Assembly (NCBI GenBank): GCA_016936505.1
Contig: JAFGXS010000016.1
Coordinates: forward strand, 1-52,206
From: Bacteroidales bacterium
GTDB lineage: Bacteria; Bacteroidota; Bacteroidia; Bacteroidales; F082
Direction: 5' to 3'
Length of the DNA stretch: 52,206 bases
Shown here piece by piece: positions 27,436 to 34,986 of this stretch (its first letter is position 1; each line of letters begins with the position of its first letter). The notes under the pieces are model-generated. The model was given only the letters and a program-made list of their open reading frames with translations. It was not told the origin of the DNA and did not search any database. The position numbers and the translations under genes were made by a program.

Positions 27436-28528
27436 AGAAGTAGCCAGGGCGCCATATGAATATTTACGAGAATTAAAGAAAACCACCGGAGTACAGATGA
27501 TCGGCTCTTCGTGTACCTATACACCCGAGGAGATAATTTTGGCAGCGGGCCTGCATCCTTTCCGCATTTTTGCTGAATCGCAGAGTTTGTCACGTGCAGA
27601 TGCCCACATTCAAGCCTATGGTTGTTCCATGGTAAGGGGAATGCTGGAAGATGGTTTGTCAGGGAACCTGGATTTCCTTGATGGAGTAGTATTTCCTCAT
27701 GCCTGTGATTCAATTCAGCGGTTGTCTGATATCTGGAGGCTAAATGTGCGTTCGTTGCATTTTGATTTGTTGTTACCGGTCAAACTGGATACTCCACTGG
27801 CAAAATCCTATTTTGAGAAAGTTACGGAACGTTTTCGTCGTGATCTGGAAAGGGCTTTCGATGTAGCTATTACTGAAGAGGCATTGATTGCAGCCATTGA
27901 ACTGATGAACGAATTCAGGAACCTGTTGCGGAAATTGTACCTGATGCAGTCACAATATCCTGGTATTATGAAGGGCAGCGACCTGGGGCAGGTAGTAGAA
28001 GCATCTATGGTCATGGATAAAAAGAAAGCTGTGGCCTTACTCAAGGAATGGGTGTCTGAATTGGAAGCAGGTGTAAAACCTGAAAAGATAAATAAAAAGA
28101 GAATTCTGATTTCAGGAAGTGTTTGCAGTCATCCGGATATTCATCAGATCATTGAAGCTAATAATGCAGTTGTGGTATATGATGATCTTTGTAGCGGTTC
28201 CCGTTATTTTGAAGGTATTATTTCTAATACGGGAAACCCGGTTCAGGCAATAGCCGGCCGTTATACAGAGCGTTACGTATGCCCTGCCAAGCATCTGGGT
28301 GTCGGGTTTCAAATGGAGAATATGAAGAAACTTATCCAAGAACACAAAGTGGATGCTGTTTTGTTTTTACTGCTGAAATTTTGTGAACCGTTTTCTTTCG
28401 ACTATCCCGACATTAAAAAAGAACTGGAAGCGATGAAATTGCCTTTTTTAATGGTGGAAATGGATCGACACAATGAAGTGGATGAGCAAATGCGAACCCG
28501 AATTGACACATTGCTGGAAATATTGTAG
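27395..28528 (+). CDS. 2-hydroxyacyl-CoA dehydratase subunit, FldC/HgdB-like
   Basis: A 377-residue iron-sulfur subunit, nearly the length of FldC and HadC (about 375). Cysteines expected to hold a [4Fe-4S] cluster are visible: C40 (SSCTYTPEEI), C77 (YGCSMVRG) or C104 (HACDS), and C330 (KFCEPFSFDYP). The C-terminal LPFLMVEMDRHN segment is typical of the family. With its partner it would remove water from an (R)-2-hydroxyacyl-CoA through a ketyl radical after one-electron injection by the activase. The start was set at ATG 27395, inside the ligase's last 41 nt; an upstream TTG at 27380 is less likely. The family also includes benzoyl-CoA reductase subunits, which are less likely here because only one activase gene is present. 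Confidence 0.85.
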   Translation: MKEEIKIPALLQFKEVARAPYEYLRELKKTTGVQMIGSSCTYTPEEIILAAGLHPFRIFAESQSLSRADAHIQAYGCSMVRGMLEDGLSGNLDFLDGVVFPHACDSIQRLSDIWRLNVRSLHFDLLLPVKLDTPLAKSYFEKVTERFRRDLERAFDVAITEEALIAAIELMNEFRNLLRKLYLMQSQYPGIMKGSDLGQVVEASMVMDKKKAVALLKEWVSELEAGVKPEKINKKRILISGSVCSHPDIHQIIEANNAVVVYDDLCSGSRYFEGIISNTGNPVQAIAGRYTERYVCPAKHLGVGFQMENMKKLIQEHKVDAVLFLLLKFCEPFSFDYPDIKKELEAMKLPFLMVEMDRHNEVDEQMRTRIDTLLEIL

Positions 28529-28561
28529 AAAAGCTTAAAATAAAAATCTAAGAAACAGAAT

Positions 28562-29773
28562 ATGGCAGGCAGGTTAAAAGCAACCAAACGAATGAAGAAA
28601 ATCATGCGACGGTATTACACCCAAGCAAAATATGCCCATCTTTTCGGGAAAAAGGTAGCATGGATTACCAGCGGGGGGCCTGTGGAACCGTTAATCGCGA
28701 TGAATATTATTCCGGTGTATCCTGAAAATCATGGTGCTATGATTGGGGCTTCCAAAATGGGAGGGAAGTTGTCGGAATTTGCTGAAGGGATGGGGTATTC
28801 TCAGGATGTGTGTTCTTATGCAAAAGGAGATATCACGTCTTCAATAACCAAAGAAAGTCCCATCCCCGGAGGTCTTCCTAAACCTGATTTGTTGGTATGT
28901 TCCAATAATATTTGTGGTACGGTCCTGAAATGGTATGAAATCCAGGCGCGCAAATTCAATGTCCCTTTGTTCATTTATGACACTCCTTTTGTGCACACCG
29001 AGTTTACTCAGGAAGCAAAAGAATATGTTGATGCTCAGACTCAGGAGTATATTCAGTTCCTGGAAAGAGTTACCGGGAAGAAGTTTAACCATAAACGAAT
29101 GAAGAAAGTCTGGCGACTTTCGCTGAAATCCATGCATTTATGGAAAGCAGTACTTGAAACTGCCGAACACAAACCCAGCCCAATGACCGCATTTGATGCG
29201 TTCTTTCATCTCGCTCTTATCGTAACCTTGCGTGGAAAAAAGACAGTAGTACGTTATTATCAATTGCTGTTGAAGGAATTAAAAGAGAGGACTGAACAGG
29301 ATGTTGGGGCAGTGGAAAACGAGAAATACAGACTGCTCTGGGATAACCTCCCTATCTGGTTTCGCATGCGGTGGCTATCTGAGAAATTTGCCGGACATCA
29401 GGCTGCACTGGTAGCAGATACTTATACACAGGCCTGGTGCGGTGTAATTGATTATATCGATGAGAATGATTATATGTCTTCGCTGGGTGAAGCTTATACG
29501 CGAATTCACCTGAATGTGGGTGTTGATCAAATGGCTGAAACCATCAAGAAATTTATCAAACAGTATAATGTCGATGGTTTGGTAATGCACTCCAACCGCA
29601 GTTGTAAACCTTATTCTTTCGGACAGTATGATATTCAGAACCTGTTGCGTGAAATGGATATTCCGGTTTTGATTCTGGAAGCTGATATGACGGATGAACG
29701 GAAGTTTTCGGAAAGTCAGGCTGAAACGCGGATTGATGCTTTTATGGAAATGATCAAACAAAAGAAAAATTAA
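28562..29773 (+). CDS. 2-hydroxyacyl-CoA dehydratase subunit, FldB/HadB-like
   Basis: A 403-residue second subunit of the dehydratase, matching FldB/HadB (about 407). Cluster cysteine candidates: C84 (DVCSYAKGD), C113 and C118 (VCSNNICGTVLKWYE), C348 (NRSCKPYSFGQYD). The closing block IPVLILEADMTDERKFSESQAETRIDAF is a family signature. A 33-nt gap separates it from the FldC-like gene and 1 nt from the activase, so all four genes form one operon. Enzyme specificity cannot be read from the sequence. Confidence 0.88.
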   Translation: MAGRLKATKRMKKIMRRYYTQAKYAHLFGKKVAWITSGGPVEPLIAMNIIPVYPENHGAMIGASKMGGKLSEFAEGMGYSQDVCSYAKGDITSSITKESPIPGGLPKPDLLVCSNNICGTVLKWYEIQARKFNVPLFIYDTPFVHTEFTQEAKEYVDAQTQEYIQFLERVTGKKFNHKRMKKVWRLSLKSMHLWKAVLETAEHKPSPMTAFDAFFHLALIVTLRGKKTVVRYYQLLLKELKERTEQDVGAVENEKYRLLWDNLPIWFRMRWLSEKFAGHQAALVADTYTQAWCGVIDYIDENDYMSSLGEAYTRIHLNVGVDQMAETIKKFIKQYNVDGLVMHSNRSCKPYSFGQYDIQNLLREMDIPVLILEADMTDERKFSESQAETRIDAFMEMIKQKKN

Positions 29774-29774
29774 A

Positions 29775-30542
29775 ATGCTAACACTTGGAGTAGATATAGG
29801 ATCGCTGACGGCCAAAGGAATTTTGTTTGACGGCAACCAAATTGTTGAGAAATATCTGATGCCTGTAGGTTATAATTCAAAAAAAGCATCTGAGAAATTG
29901 ATAAAGGCTTTGATGGAAAAAGCCGGCATTGTTGACACTGATATTAAAAATATTGTGGCAACGGGTTACGGAAGAAATAATGTGGAGAAAGCAGATAAGG
30001 CTGTTTCAGAAATTATTTGTCACGGTAAGGGGGTTCATTTTTTACTTCCACACATTCGGACAATTATTGATATTGGTGGTCAGGACAGTAAAGTAATTGT
30101 ACTGGATGTCTCAGGGAAAGTCTCAAATTTTGTGATGAACGATAAATGTGCTGCCGGTACAGGAAGATTTCTGGATGTTATGGCACGGGCTATGGAAACA
30201 GAAATTGAGGATTTCGGACCTTTAGCATTGCAGGGGGAAAACCCTTCCAAAATCAGCAGTGTATGTACTGTTTTTGCTGAATCAGAGATTATTTCTTTGG
30301 TAGCTAAAGGCGAAAAACGGGAAGATATTACATCCGGAATTCATTGGTCGATTGCCCGTCGCATAGCCTCTATGGTGAAACGATTGGGCATGGTAACTCC
30401 TGTGGCTATGAGTGGTGGTGTAGCTTTGAATGTAGGCGTTATCGATACATTGGAACAGATACTGGAAACTAAAATAGAGACTTCTGCTTTATCACAATAC
30501 GGTGGAGCGTTGGGTGCAGCTTTGATGGCTGCTGAACTTTGA
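29775..30542 (+). CDS. Acyl-CoA dehydratase activase (HgdC/FldI-like ATPase)
   Basis: A 255-residue ASKHA-fold ATPase. As a homodimer it carries one [4Fe-4S] cluster and passes one electron to the dehydratase at the cost of ATP. Motifs: GVDIGSLTAKG (phosphate 1), DIGGQDSK (phosphate 2), SGGVALNVG (adenosine). The two cluster cysteines C125 (NDKCAAGTGRF) and C164 (SSVCTVFAESE) are 39 residues apart, as in HgdC (C127/C166). Length also agrees. Benzoyl-CoA reductase has two such subunits; a single one favours a dehydratase. It is the last gene of the operon and converges with the FAH-family gene 4 nt away, with no visible terminator between them. Confidence 0.92.
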   Translation: MLTLGVDIGSLTAKGILFDGNQIVEKYLMPVGYNSKKASEKLIKALMEKAGIVDTDIKNIVATGYGRNNVEKADKAVSEIICHGKGVHFLLPHIRTIIDIGGQDSKVIVLDVSGKVSNFVMNDKCAAGTGRFLDVMARAMETEIEDFGPLALQGENPSKISSVCTVFAESEIISLVAKGEKREDITSGIHWSIARRIASMVKRLGMVTPVAMSGGVALNVGVIDTLEQILETKIETSALSQYGGALGAALMAAEL

Positions 30543-30545
30543 TAC

Positions 30546-31157
30546 CTATTTTACATTGAAATCAAGTAATTTTTCCCCTTCGATATAAGCTTCAAAATGA
30601 TCGTTAATTTTTGTGGGACCAACTCCTTCAGGTGTGCCTGTGAAAATAAGGTCGCCGGTTTTCAGGGAAATAAATTGAGATACGTAAGCAATAATTTGGT
30701 TAAAACTGAAAATCATATCTCGTGTGTTTCCCTCTTGTCTTACTTCACCATTGATGCGTAGTGAAAAGTTGACATTATTTAGATCCGTGAATTGATTTTT
30801 ATTGACAAATTGTCCAACAGGAGCAGCTCCGTCAAAGGCTTTGGCAATTTCCCAGGGCAAACCTTTCTTTTTTTGTTCCGACTGGATGTCGCGGGCAGTA
30901 AAGTCAATTCCAATCCCTATTTCGTCATAGTATTTGTGGGCAAATTGTTCTTCAATATGCTTGCCGTTTTTGTTGATTTTTAATACAAGTTCAGTTTCGT
31001 AATGTACATCATTGGAAAAATTGGGATAAAAAAAAGGGTTGTTTTTTTGTAACAGAGCCGTGTCGGGTTTCATAAAGAAAACAGGCTTCTCAGGAACCGG
31101 GTTATTCAGTTCTTTGGCATGTTCAATATAGTTTCTGCCGATACAAATTATTTTCAT
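30546..31157 (-). CDS. FAH-family hydrolase/decarboxylase (FAHD1-like)
   Basis: A 203-residue metal-dependent enzyme of the fumarylacetoacetate hydrolase fold. Short members like this act as acylpyruvate hydrolases or oxaloacetate decarboxylases. The metal site is visible: YETEL gives E54 and E56, and GIDFTARD gives D85. KGLPWEIAKAFDGAAPVG and TGDLIFTGTPEGVGP are also typical. It faces the dehydratase operon and shares no transcript with it. It is 33 nt from the exonuclease gene on the same strand, so the two may be cotranscribed. Confidence 0.85.
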   Translation of the reverse strand: MKIICIGRNYIEHAKELNNPVPEKPVFFMKPDTALLQKNNPFFYPNFSNDVHYETELVLKINKNGKHIEEQFAHKYYDEIGIGIDFTARDIQSEQKKKGLPWEIAKAFDGAAPVGQFVNKNQFTDLNNVNFSLRINGEVRQEGNTRDMIFSFNQIIAYVSQFISLKTGDLIFTGTPEGVGPTKINDHFEAYIEGEKLLDFNVK

Positions 31158-31190
31158 GGAGTAATGTTTTAATTCTATTTTAATCAGTGG

Positions 31191-32000
31191 TTATCTCTGG
31201 GTTGCCATCCTTAGTTTTATTCTAGTAATCAGCCGTTTGGTATACAATGGGAAGTCTGCATTTTGGATCCAGTCATAATAGGATGGTTCTGAGCGAAAGA
31301 CTTCTTCAACGGTTTTGCCTTTGTGTTTTCCAAATTGAAATACTTCTTTGCCTTCAGAATTGTAAATAATTTGTCCTGCTAAATCAGCATTCTTATGGTG
31401 CGAAGAAAACTTGGCCAGGGCATCCATATCGTTTACAACAGGTTTGCTTTTATTTCCTTTGCTGTCTTCAAATTCAGCACCTTGATATTTATCAAGTTGA
31501 GCCTTAAGTACTTCAAATGTTGCCATTACATCAGCTTCAGCCGAATGTGCGTTTTCAAGCTCTTTTTGCAGATAGAAACGATATGCAGCTTTCAGAGTTC
31601 GGGGTTCCATTTTCATGAAGATGTTTTGAACATCTATAAAACGACGGTTTTCCACCTCAAAGTCAATACCTGAACGCATTAACTCTTCTACAATCATGGG
31701 AATATCAAACCGGTTTGAATTATATCCCGCAAGGTCGCAGTTGACAAGGAAACGGTCGATTTCTTTTGCTACCTGCGTAAAACCGGGTTTGTCACTGACC
31801 ATTTCGTTGGTGATACCATGAACCTCAATTGCTTCTTTTGAGATGGGTATTCCGGGGTTCAGTAGCCAGGTTTTGGTTTCTGTTTTATTGCCCGGATGTA
31901 CTTTAACAATGCATAATTCAACAATGCGATCGCGGGTTATGTTCAGCCCTGTACTTTCAATATCAAAAAATGCCAAAGGTCGTTTCAGTTGTAATTCCAT
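31191..32000 (-). CDS. DEDDh 3'-5' exonuclease (DNA polymerase III epsilon-like)
   Basis: A 269-residue exonuclease. FFDIESTGLNITRDRIVELC gives D13 and E15, a middle YNSNRFDIPMIVEEL gives the third Asp, and AHSAEADVMATFEVL gives the His-Asp pair. The C-terminal 60 residues (FQFGKHKGKTVEEVFRSEPSYYDWI) form a small domain seen in exonuclease X-like proteins. Likely in DNA or RNA end trimming and repair. It stands upstream of the FAH-family gene with a -7 element 20 nt ahead of its start. Confidence 0.88.
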   Translation of the reverse strand: MELQLKRPLAFFDIESTGLNITRDRIVELCIVKVHPGNKTETKTWLLNPGIPISKEAIEVHGITNEMVSDKPGFTQVAKEIDRFLVNCDLAGYNSNRFDIPMIVEELMRSGIDFEVENRRFIDVQNIFMKMEPRTLKAAYRFYLQKELENAHSAEADVMATFEVLKAQLDKYQGAEFEDSKGNKSKPVVNDMDALAKFSSHHKNADLAGQIIYNSEGKEVFQFGKHKGKTVEEVFRSEPSYYDWIQNADFPLYTKRLITRIKLRMATQR

Positions 32001-32019
32001 TGTGTTTTTTTATGGCTTA

Positions 32020-32027
32020 CAAAAGTA
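32020..32027 (-). promoter_or_regulatory. -7 element of the exonuclease gene
   Basis: TACTTTTG on the minus strand, an exact TAnnTTTG match, 20 nt before the start at 32000. Confidence 0.45.
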
Positions 32028-32124
32028 ACAAACTTAACCGAATTTGTAGTGAGGTTTATTTAAGGAGCCTTGATTCTTGAATTTATTTTTTGTGGGAACA
32101 ATCACTATTTATAAGAAAAAGTAA

Positions 32125-32132
32125 TAGCTTTG
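32125..32132 (+). promoter_or_regulatory. -7 element of the outer-membrane protein gene
   Basis: TAGCTTTG, an exact TAnnTTTG match, predicts a leader of roughly 95 nt before the ATG at 32233. No clean -33 is seen. Confidence 0.45.
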
Positions 32133-32232
32133 TGCCTGAATTATGAAAGCCGGAAATTGTATTATTTACAACCTTCCGATTTTTCTTTTATCAAAAAAGT
32201 AACCTAATTATTTGTTTAAAAATTAATTTATT

Positions 32233-32826
32233 ATGAGAAAGACTTTACTTTTCTTAGTTTTAATGCTTCCTTTTTTTGTAAAGGCTCAGAACACGAATAC
32301 CGGTTCAAATCTGAGCAGTGAAGTACAACAAGTTGTTACCAATATCAAAACGAACCTCAATGTGGATAAGTTGTCAGTTGGTTTGGGGCTGGGTATGAAC
32401 TTTGGTGGCATAGGGGGCAACTTTATGCTTTATCCCCAGAAAAATGTTGGCTTATTTGTTGGGGCAGGTTATGCATATGCCGGTGTTGGTTTAAATGCCG
32501 GTGTTAAAGTCAGGTTTCCTAAAAAGAATAAATTTGAACATATGACCCCTTATCTGCTTGCTATGTATGGTTATAATGCGGCAATACATGTTACTAACGC
32601 CACTGAATATGATAAATTCTTTTATGGTCCGACTGTTGGTTTTGGATTTGACTGGAAATCGCATGAAAAAGCCAGAGGCTATTGGACTGCTGCTATTCTT
32701 GTTCCGGTAAGAAGTGCAGACGTACAGACCTATATGGATGATTTGAAAAACAACCACGGTGTGGAATTTAAATCAGATTTATTTCCTGTAGCAATATCTA
32801 TTGGTTATAGAATAGTTCTGGAATAA
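32233..32826 (+). CDS. Outer-membrane beta-barrel protein
   Basis: 197 residues with a signal peptide (MRKTLLFLVLMLPFFVKAQ). The mature part alternates short Gly- and aromatic-rich strands (GLGLGMNFGGIGGNF, GLFVGAGYAYAGVGLNAGVKVRF, FYGPTVGFGFDWK) and ends in a strand with a terminal VLE, as small outer-membrane barrels do. The role is unknown; porin-like or structural proteins of this size are common in Bacteroidetes. It has its own -7 element. The SpoIIAA-like gene that follows has a separate promoter. Confidence 0.7.
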   Translation: MRKTLLFLVLMLPFFVKAQNTNTGSNLSSEVQQVVTNIKTNLNVDKLSVGLGLGMNFGGIGGNFMLYPQKNVGLFVGAGYAYAGVGLNAGVKVRFPKKNKFEHMTPYLLAMYGYNAAIHVTNATEYDKFFYGPTVGFGFDWKSHEKARGYWTAAILVPVRSADVQTYMDDLKNNHGVEFKSDLFPVAISIGYRIVLE

Positions 32827-32847
32827 TATTTCTATTTAATTTATATT

Positions 32848-32966
32848 CCTGATAAATTATGGCTTTTCTGGTCATGTTTTCGGGAATACTTTGTTCATGC
32901 CTGATAAATTAATAGTTTTGCAGCGGATTAGTTGCATTTATGATTGAATTTATCAGGCATGAACAA
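32848..32966. repeat. Inverted repeat and third half-copy around the SpoIIAA-like gene promoter
   Basis: Arms 32891-32910 and 32947-32966 are perfect 20-bp reverse complements, 36 nt apart. A third partial copy (CCTGATAAATTA) lies at 32848-32859 in the same orientation as the left arm. The left arm fills the -33/-7 spacer, and the right arm covers codons 3-9 of the gene. Because the left arm is upstream of the predicted transcript start, it should act as DNA (operator or looping site) rather than as an mRNA hairpin. Confidence 0.85.
32890..32920 (+). promoter_or_regulatory. Full promoter of the SpoIIAA-like gene
   Basis: TTTG (32890-32893), a 19-bp spacer and TAGTTTTG (32913-32920) make a textbook Bacteroidetes promoter. 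Its predicted start is near 32926, 14 nt before the ATG. The spacer carries the left arm of the inverted repeat. Confidence 0.7.
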
Positions 32967-33308
32967 TATCCGGAATGGGTGTTGGTCAGAAAGTTTTCTG
33001 GAAAAGTTGAGGTTAAAGATATTATCGATTCCTGGCAATATTTATTGTCATTGAATATTCTTGATGATAAAGTAAAAGGTGTAATAAACGATTTGTCCCA
33101 TTGTGATCTGAATATGGACATGGATGGATTCCAGCAGCTGATGAAATATCTGAAATCAAAGAGTGTTTTTAATGCTTTTAAACTTGCTGTGGTTTGCGAT
33201 GATCCAAAAACAATAATCTTTCCTGTAATGGGTGGTGTACAAGGTGATGGCTTGAAAATAAGGCCTTTTACTACCATGGATGCGGCTGTTGAGTGGCTCA
33301 TTATTTAA
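32940..33308 (+). CDS. SpoIIAA/STAS-like protein
   Basis: A 122-residue cytosolic protein with the alternating strand-helix pattern of SpoIIAA-like/STAS folds: VLVRKFSGKVEVKDIIDSW, GVINDLSHCDLNMDMDGFQQLMKYLKS, AFKLAVVCDD, then a C-terminal FTTMDAAVEWLI helix. No conserved phosphorylatable serine can be pinned down. The function is unknown, possibly protein-protein regulation. The gene is solitary, with a strong promoter embedded in a perfect inverted repeat, so its expression is probably tightly controlled. Confidence 0.65.
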   Translation: MIEFIRHEQYPEWVLVRKFSGKVEVKDIIDSWQYLLSLNILDDKVKGVINDLSHCDLNMDMDGFQQLMKYLKSKSVFNAFKLAVVCDDPKTIIFPVMGGVQGDGLKIRPFTTMDAAVEWLII

Positions 33309-33397
33309 TATTTTTTATATTTGGTTTTGGTTAACTGTCTTGATCGTCAGTTGCTTGATATTTGTTTTTTCGAACAGTATAATTTGAACCAGATATT

Positions 33398-33535
33398 ATG
33401 AAAAAGTTATTCCTTTTATCTTTTTTATCAGTTTTTATTTGTGTTTATAATAGATGTGTCACTCTTGATATGTGTTGTTTTTTATTAAATAGTCATGTTT
33501 TGCGCGTTATAAAATGTTTAAGTCATTTGATATGA
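33398..33535 (+). CDS. Possible 45-residue secreted small ORF or truncated gene
   Basis: ATG at 33398 opens a 45-codon frame whose first 18 residues (MKKLFLLSFLSVFICVYN) are a convincing signal peptide. The remainder is rich in cysteine and resembles nothing I know. Its TGA overlaps the ATG of the TPR gene (ATGA), which would allow coupled translation. It could be a real small exported peptide, a decayed signal-peptide remnant, or chance in AT-rich DNA. Confidence 0.3.
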   Translation: MKKLFLLSFLSVFICVYNRCVTLDMCCFLLNSHVLRVIKCLSHLI

Positions 33536-34611
33536 AGTATTTATTAACAATTATGGGGCTAATTCTCTTTCATGTAGCTTTTACCCAAACTCCAAAAGAA
33601 ATAGCCCGGCAAAAAGGAACTGAAGCTGTTCAATTAATGGATGCCGGGAATATTCAGGAAAGCCTTGAACTTCTTAAGCAAGCCCAAAAACTGGATCCTG
33701 ACAACTATGTTTATCCATATGAAGTGGCTTATGCCAACTATGTGTTGAAAAACTACAGTGAGTCGATTAAGATTTTAAAAGGGATCATAAATTACAAAGG
33801 CGTGAATGACAGGTTGTATCAGTTGCTTGGAAATAGTTATGATATGATGGGCAATTCGAAGAAAGCGATTAAAATTTATGACCGTGGGTTAAAAATTTTT
33901 GTAAACTCGGGTAAACTTTATTTAGAAAAGGGAAATGTGTTCTGGATGAAAAAGGAATATTTAACAGCATTGCCCTTTTATGAGAAAGGAATTGAAGTTG
34001 ATCCTTCGTTTCCTTCAAATTATTATCGCGCAGCACTTATATATTGTAGTTCGAGTGAAAAAGTATGGGGCATGATTTATGGTGAAATTTTTATTAATCT
34101 GGAACGAAATAGCAGACGAACCCAAACAATAAGTAAACTCTTATACGATAACTATGTCAGCCAGATTAGTATAGTTAATGATACAACAATATCTGTCAGT
34201 TTTAGTAAAGATAACATAGTTGAGGTGAACGATAAAAATAAGTTGTTTAAGCTTAAGCTGCCTTATGGAACTTTTATCTACGAAACATTGATTTCAATGT
34301 CGGTTGCCGGAACAACAAAAATTGATATCAATACTTTAAGCAAGATAAGAGCGAATTTTATTCGTTTATACTACCAAAAAGGATATGAGAAGAAGTACCC
34401 AAATGTTTTGTTTGCTTATGAAAAGAAAATACTGGATTTGGGTTATTTCGATGAATATAGTCACTGGATATTGATGAAAGGAGATGAAAAAGGATTTGAA
34501 CAGTGGCTGAATGAAAATAAATCGAAATGGAATTCATTTATTGAATGGTTCAGTAAGAACCCGATTAATATTAATAAAGAGAATGCTTTTTTTAGCGGTC
34601 AATATCGCTAA
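33532..34611 (+). CDS. Exported tetratricopeptide-repeat protein
   Basis: 359 residues. A signal peptide (MKYLLTIMGLILFHVAFTQ) is followed by four to five TPR-like helix pairs in residues 25-190 (for example QLMDAGNIQESLELLKQAQKLDPDN, YQLLGNSYDMMGNSKKAI). The C-terminal 170 residues are not recognised. It is likely a periplasmic or surface protein used in binding partners. The start was placed at ATG 33532 rather than 33514, because the later one starts a good signal peptide. The frame stays open for 54 codons after its TAA, which hints at an ancestral longer form. Confidence 0.7.
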   Translation: MKYLLTIMGLILFHVAFTQTPKEIARQKGTEAVQLMDAGNIQESLELLKQAQKLDPDNYVYPYEVAYANYVLKNYSESIKILKGIINYKGVNDRLYQLLGNSYDMMGNSKKAIKIYDRGLKIFVNSGKLYLEKGNVFWMKKEYLTALPFYEKGIEVDPSFPSNYYRAALIYCSSSEKVWGMIYGEIFINLERNSRRTQTISKLLYDNYVSQISIVNDTTISVSFSKDNIVEVNDKNKLFKLKLPYGTFIYETLISMSVAGTTKIDINTLSKIRANFIRLYYQKGYEKKYPNVLFAYEKKILDLGYFDEYSHWILMKGDEKGFEQWLNENKSKWNSFIEWFSKNPININKENAFFSGQYR

Positions 34612-34776
34612 TCAATAGATCAATATCCCGTTTCAGACCTGAAATACGAAAATATTATCAAACACTGGGCTCGGTTTACATTGGGGCAGGCAACAAGACT
34701 TCGGTTATTTCGCGATGCAGTAAACCTGTTTTCGCAAAAATCAGGCAGGTATACGGTGACCATATGGAAAAAATGA
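34612..34776 (+). pseudogene. Open in-frame tail after the TPR stop, possible remnant
   Basis: After the TAA at 34609 the same frame stays open for 54 codons to TGA at 34774, reading a protein-like peptide (for example KHWARFTLGQATRLRLF, SGRYTVTIWKK). It has no ATG of its own, and it overlaps the next gene by 13 nt. It could be the 3' end of a gene whose stop is new, or chance. Confidence 0.25.
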
Positions 34777-34976
34777 AAATTACTCATCATGAGTTGGAGC
34801 CGGGAACAGCGGTTTCAAAAGAGTTAAGAAGAAGAGTGTTGTCTGATCTAAAAAGAGAAAACAGAAGAATAGTAAGGAACCAAATTATGGCTCTCAGTAT
34901 TAGTATTCTTGTTTTTGGATTGTTAGTTGTTGTAGGCTGGCGTATTTTCCTGTGGTTATACTCAGGGTTAAAGTAA
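34764..34976 (+). CDS. Small single-TM membrane protein
   Basis: 70 residues. The first 40 are charged (SKELRRRVLSDLKRENRRIVRNQ), and then one membrane helix (IMALSISILVFGLLVVVGWRIFLWLY) ends the protein. The basic stretch before the helix places the N-terminus in the cytosol. A second in-frame ATG at 34773 would shorten it by three residues. No family recognised; nothing links it to the convergent DMT gene. Confidence 0.5.
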   Translation: MEKMKITHHELEPGTAVSKELRRRVLSDLKRENRRIVRNQIMALSISILVFGLLVVVGWRIFLWLYSGLK

Positions 34977-34986
34977 AGATTCCAGT

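Noticed and set aside
25723..30542. Class I benzoyl-CoA reductase as the identity of the cluster
   Set aside because: That enzyme needs two different activase-type subunits and a ferredoxin; only one activase gene is present and both other subunits have FldB/FldC lengths.
32143..32202. 19-codon ORF in the leader of the outer-membrane protein gene
   Set aside because: No repeated regulatory codons and no terminator or antiterminator hairpin; expected by chance in AT-rich leader DNA.
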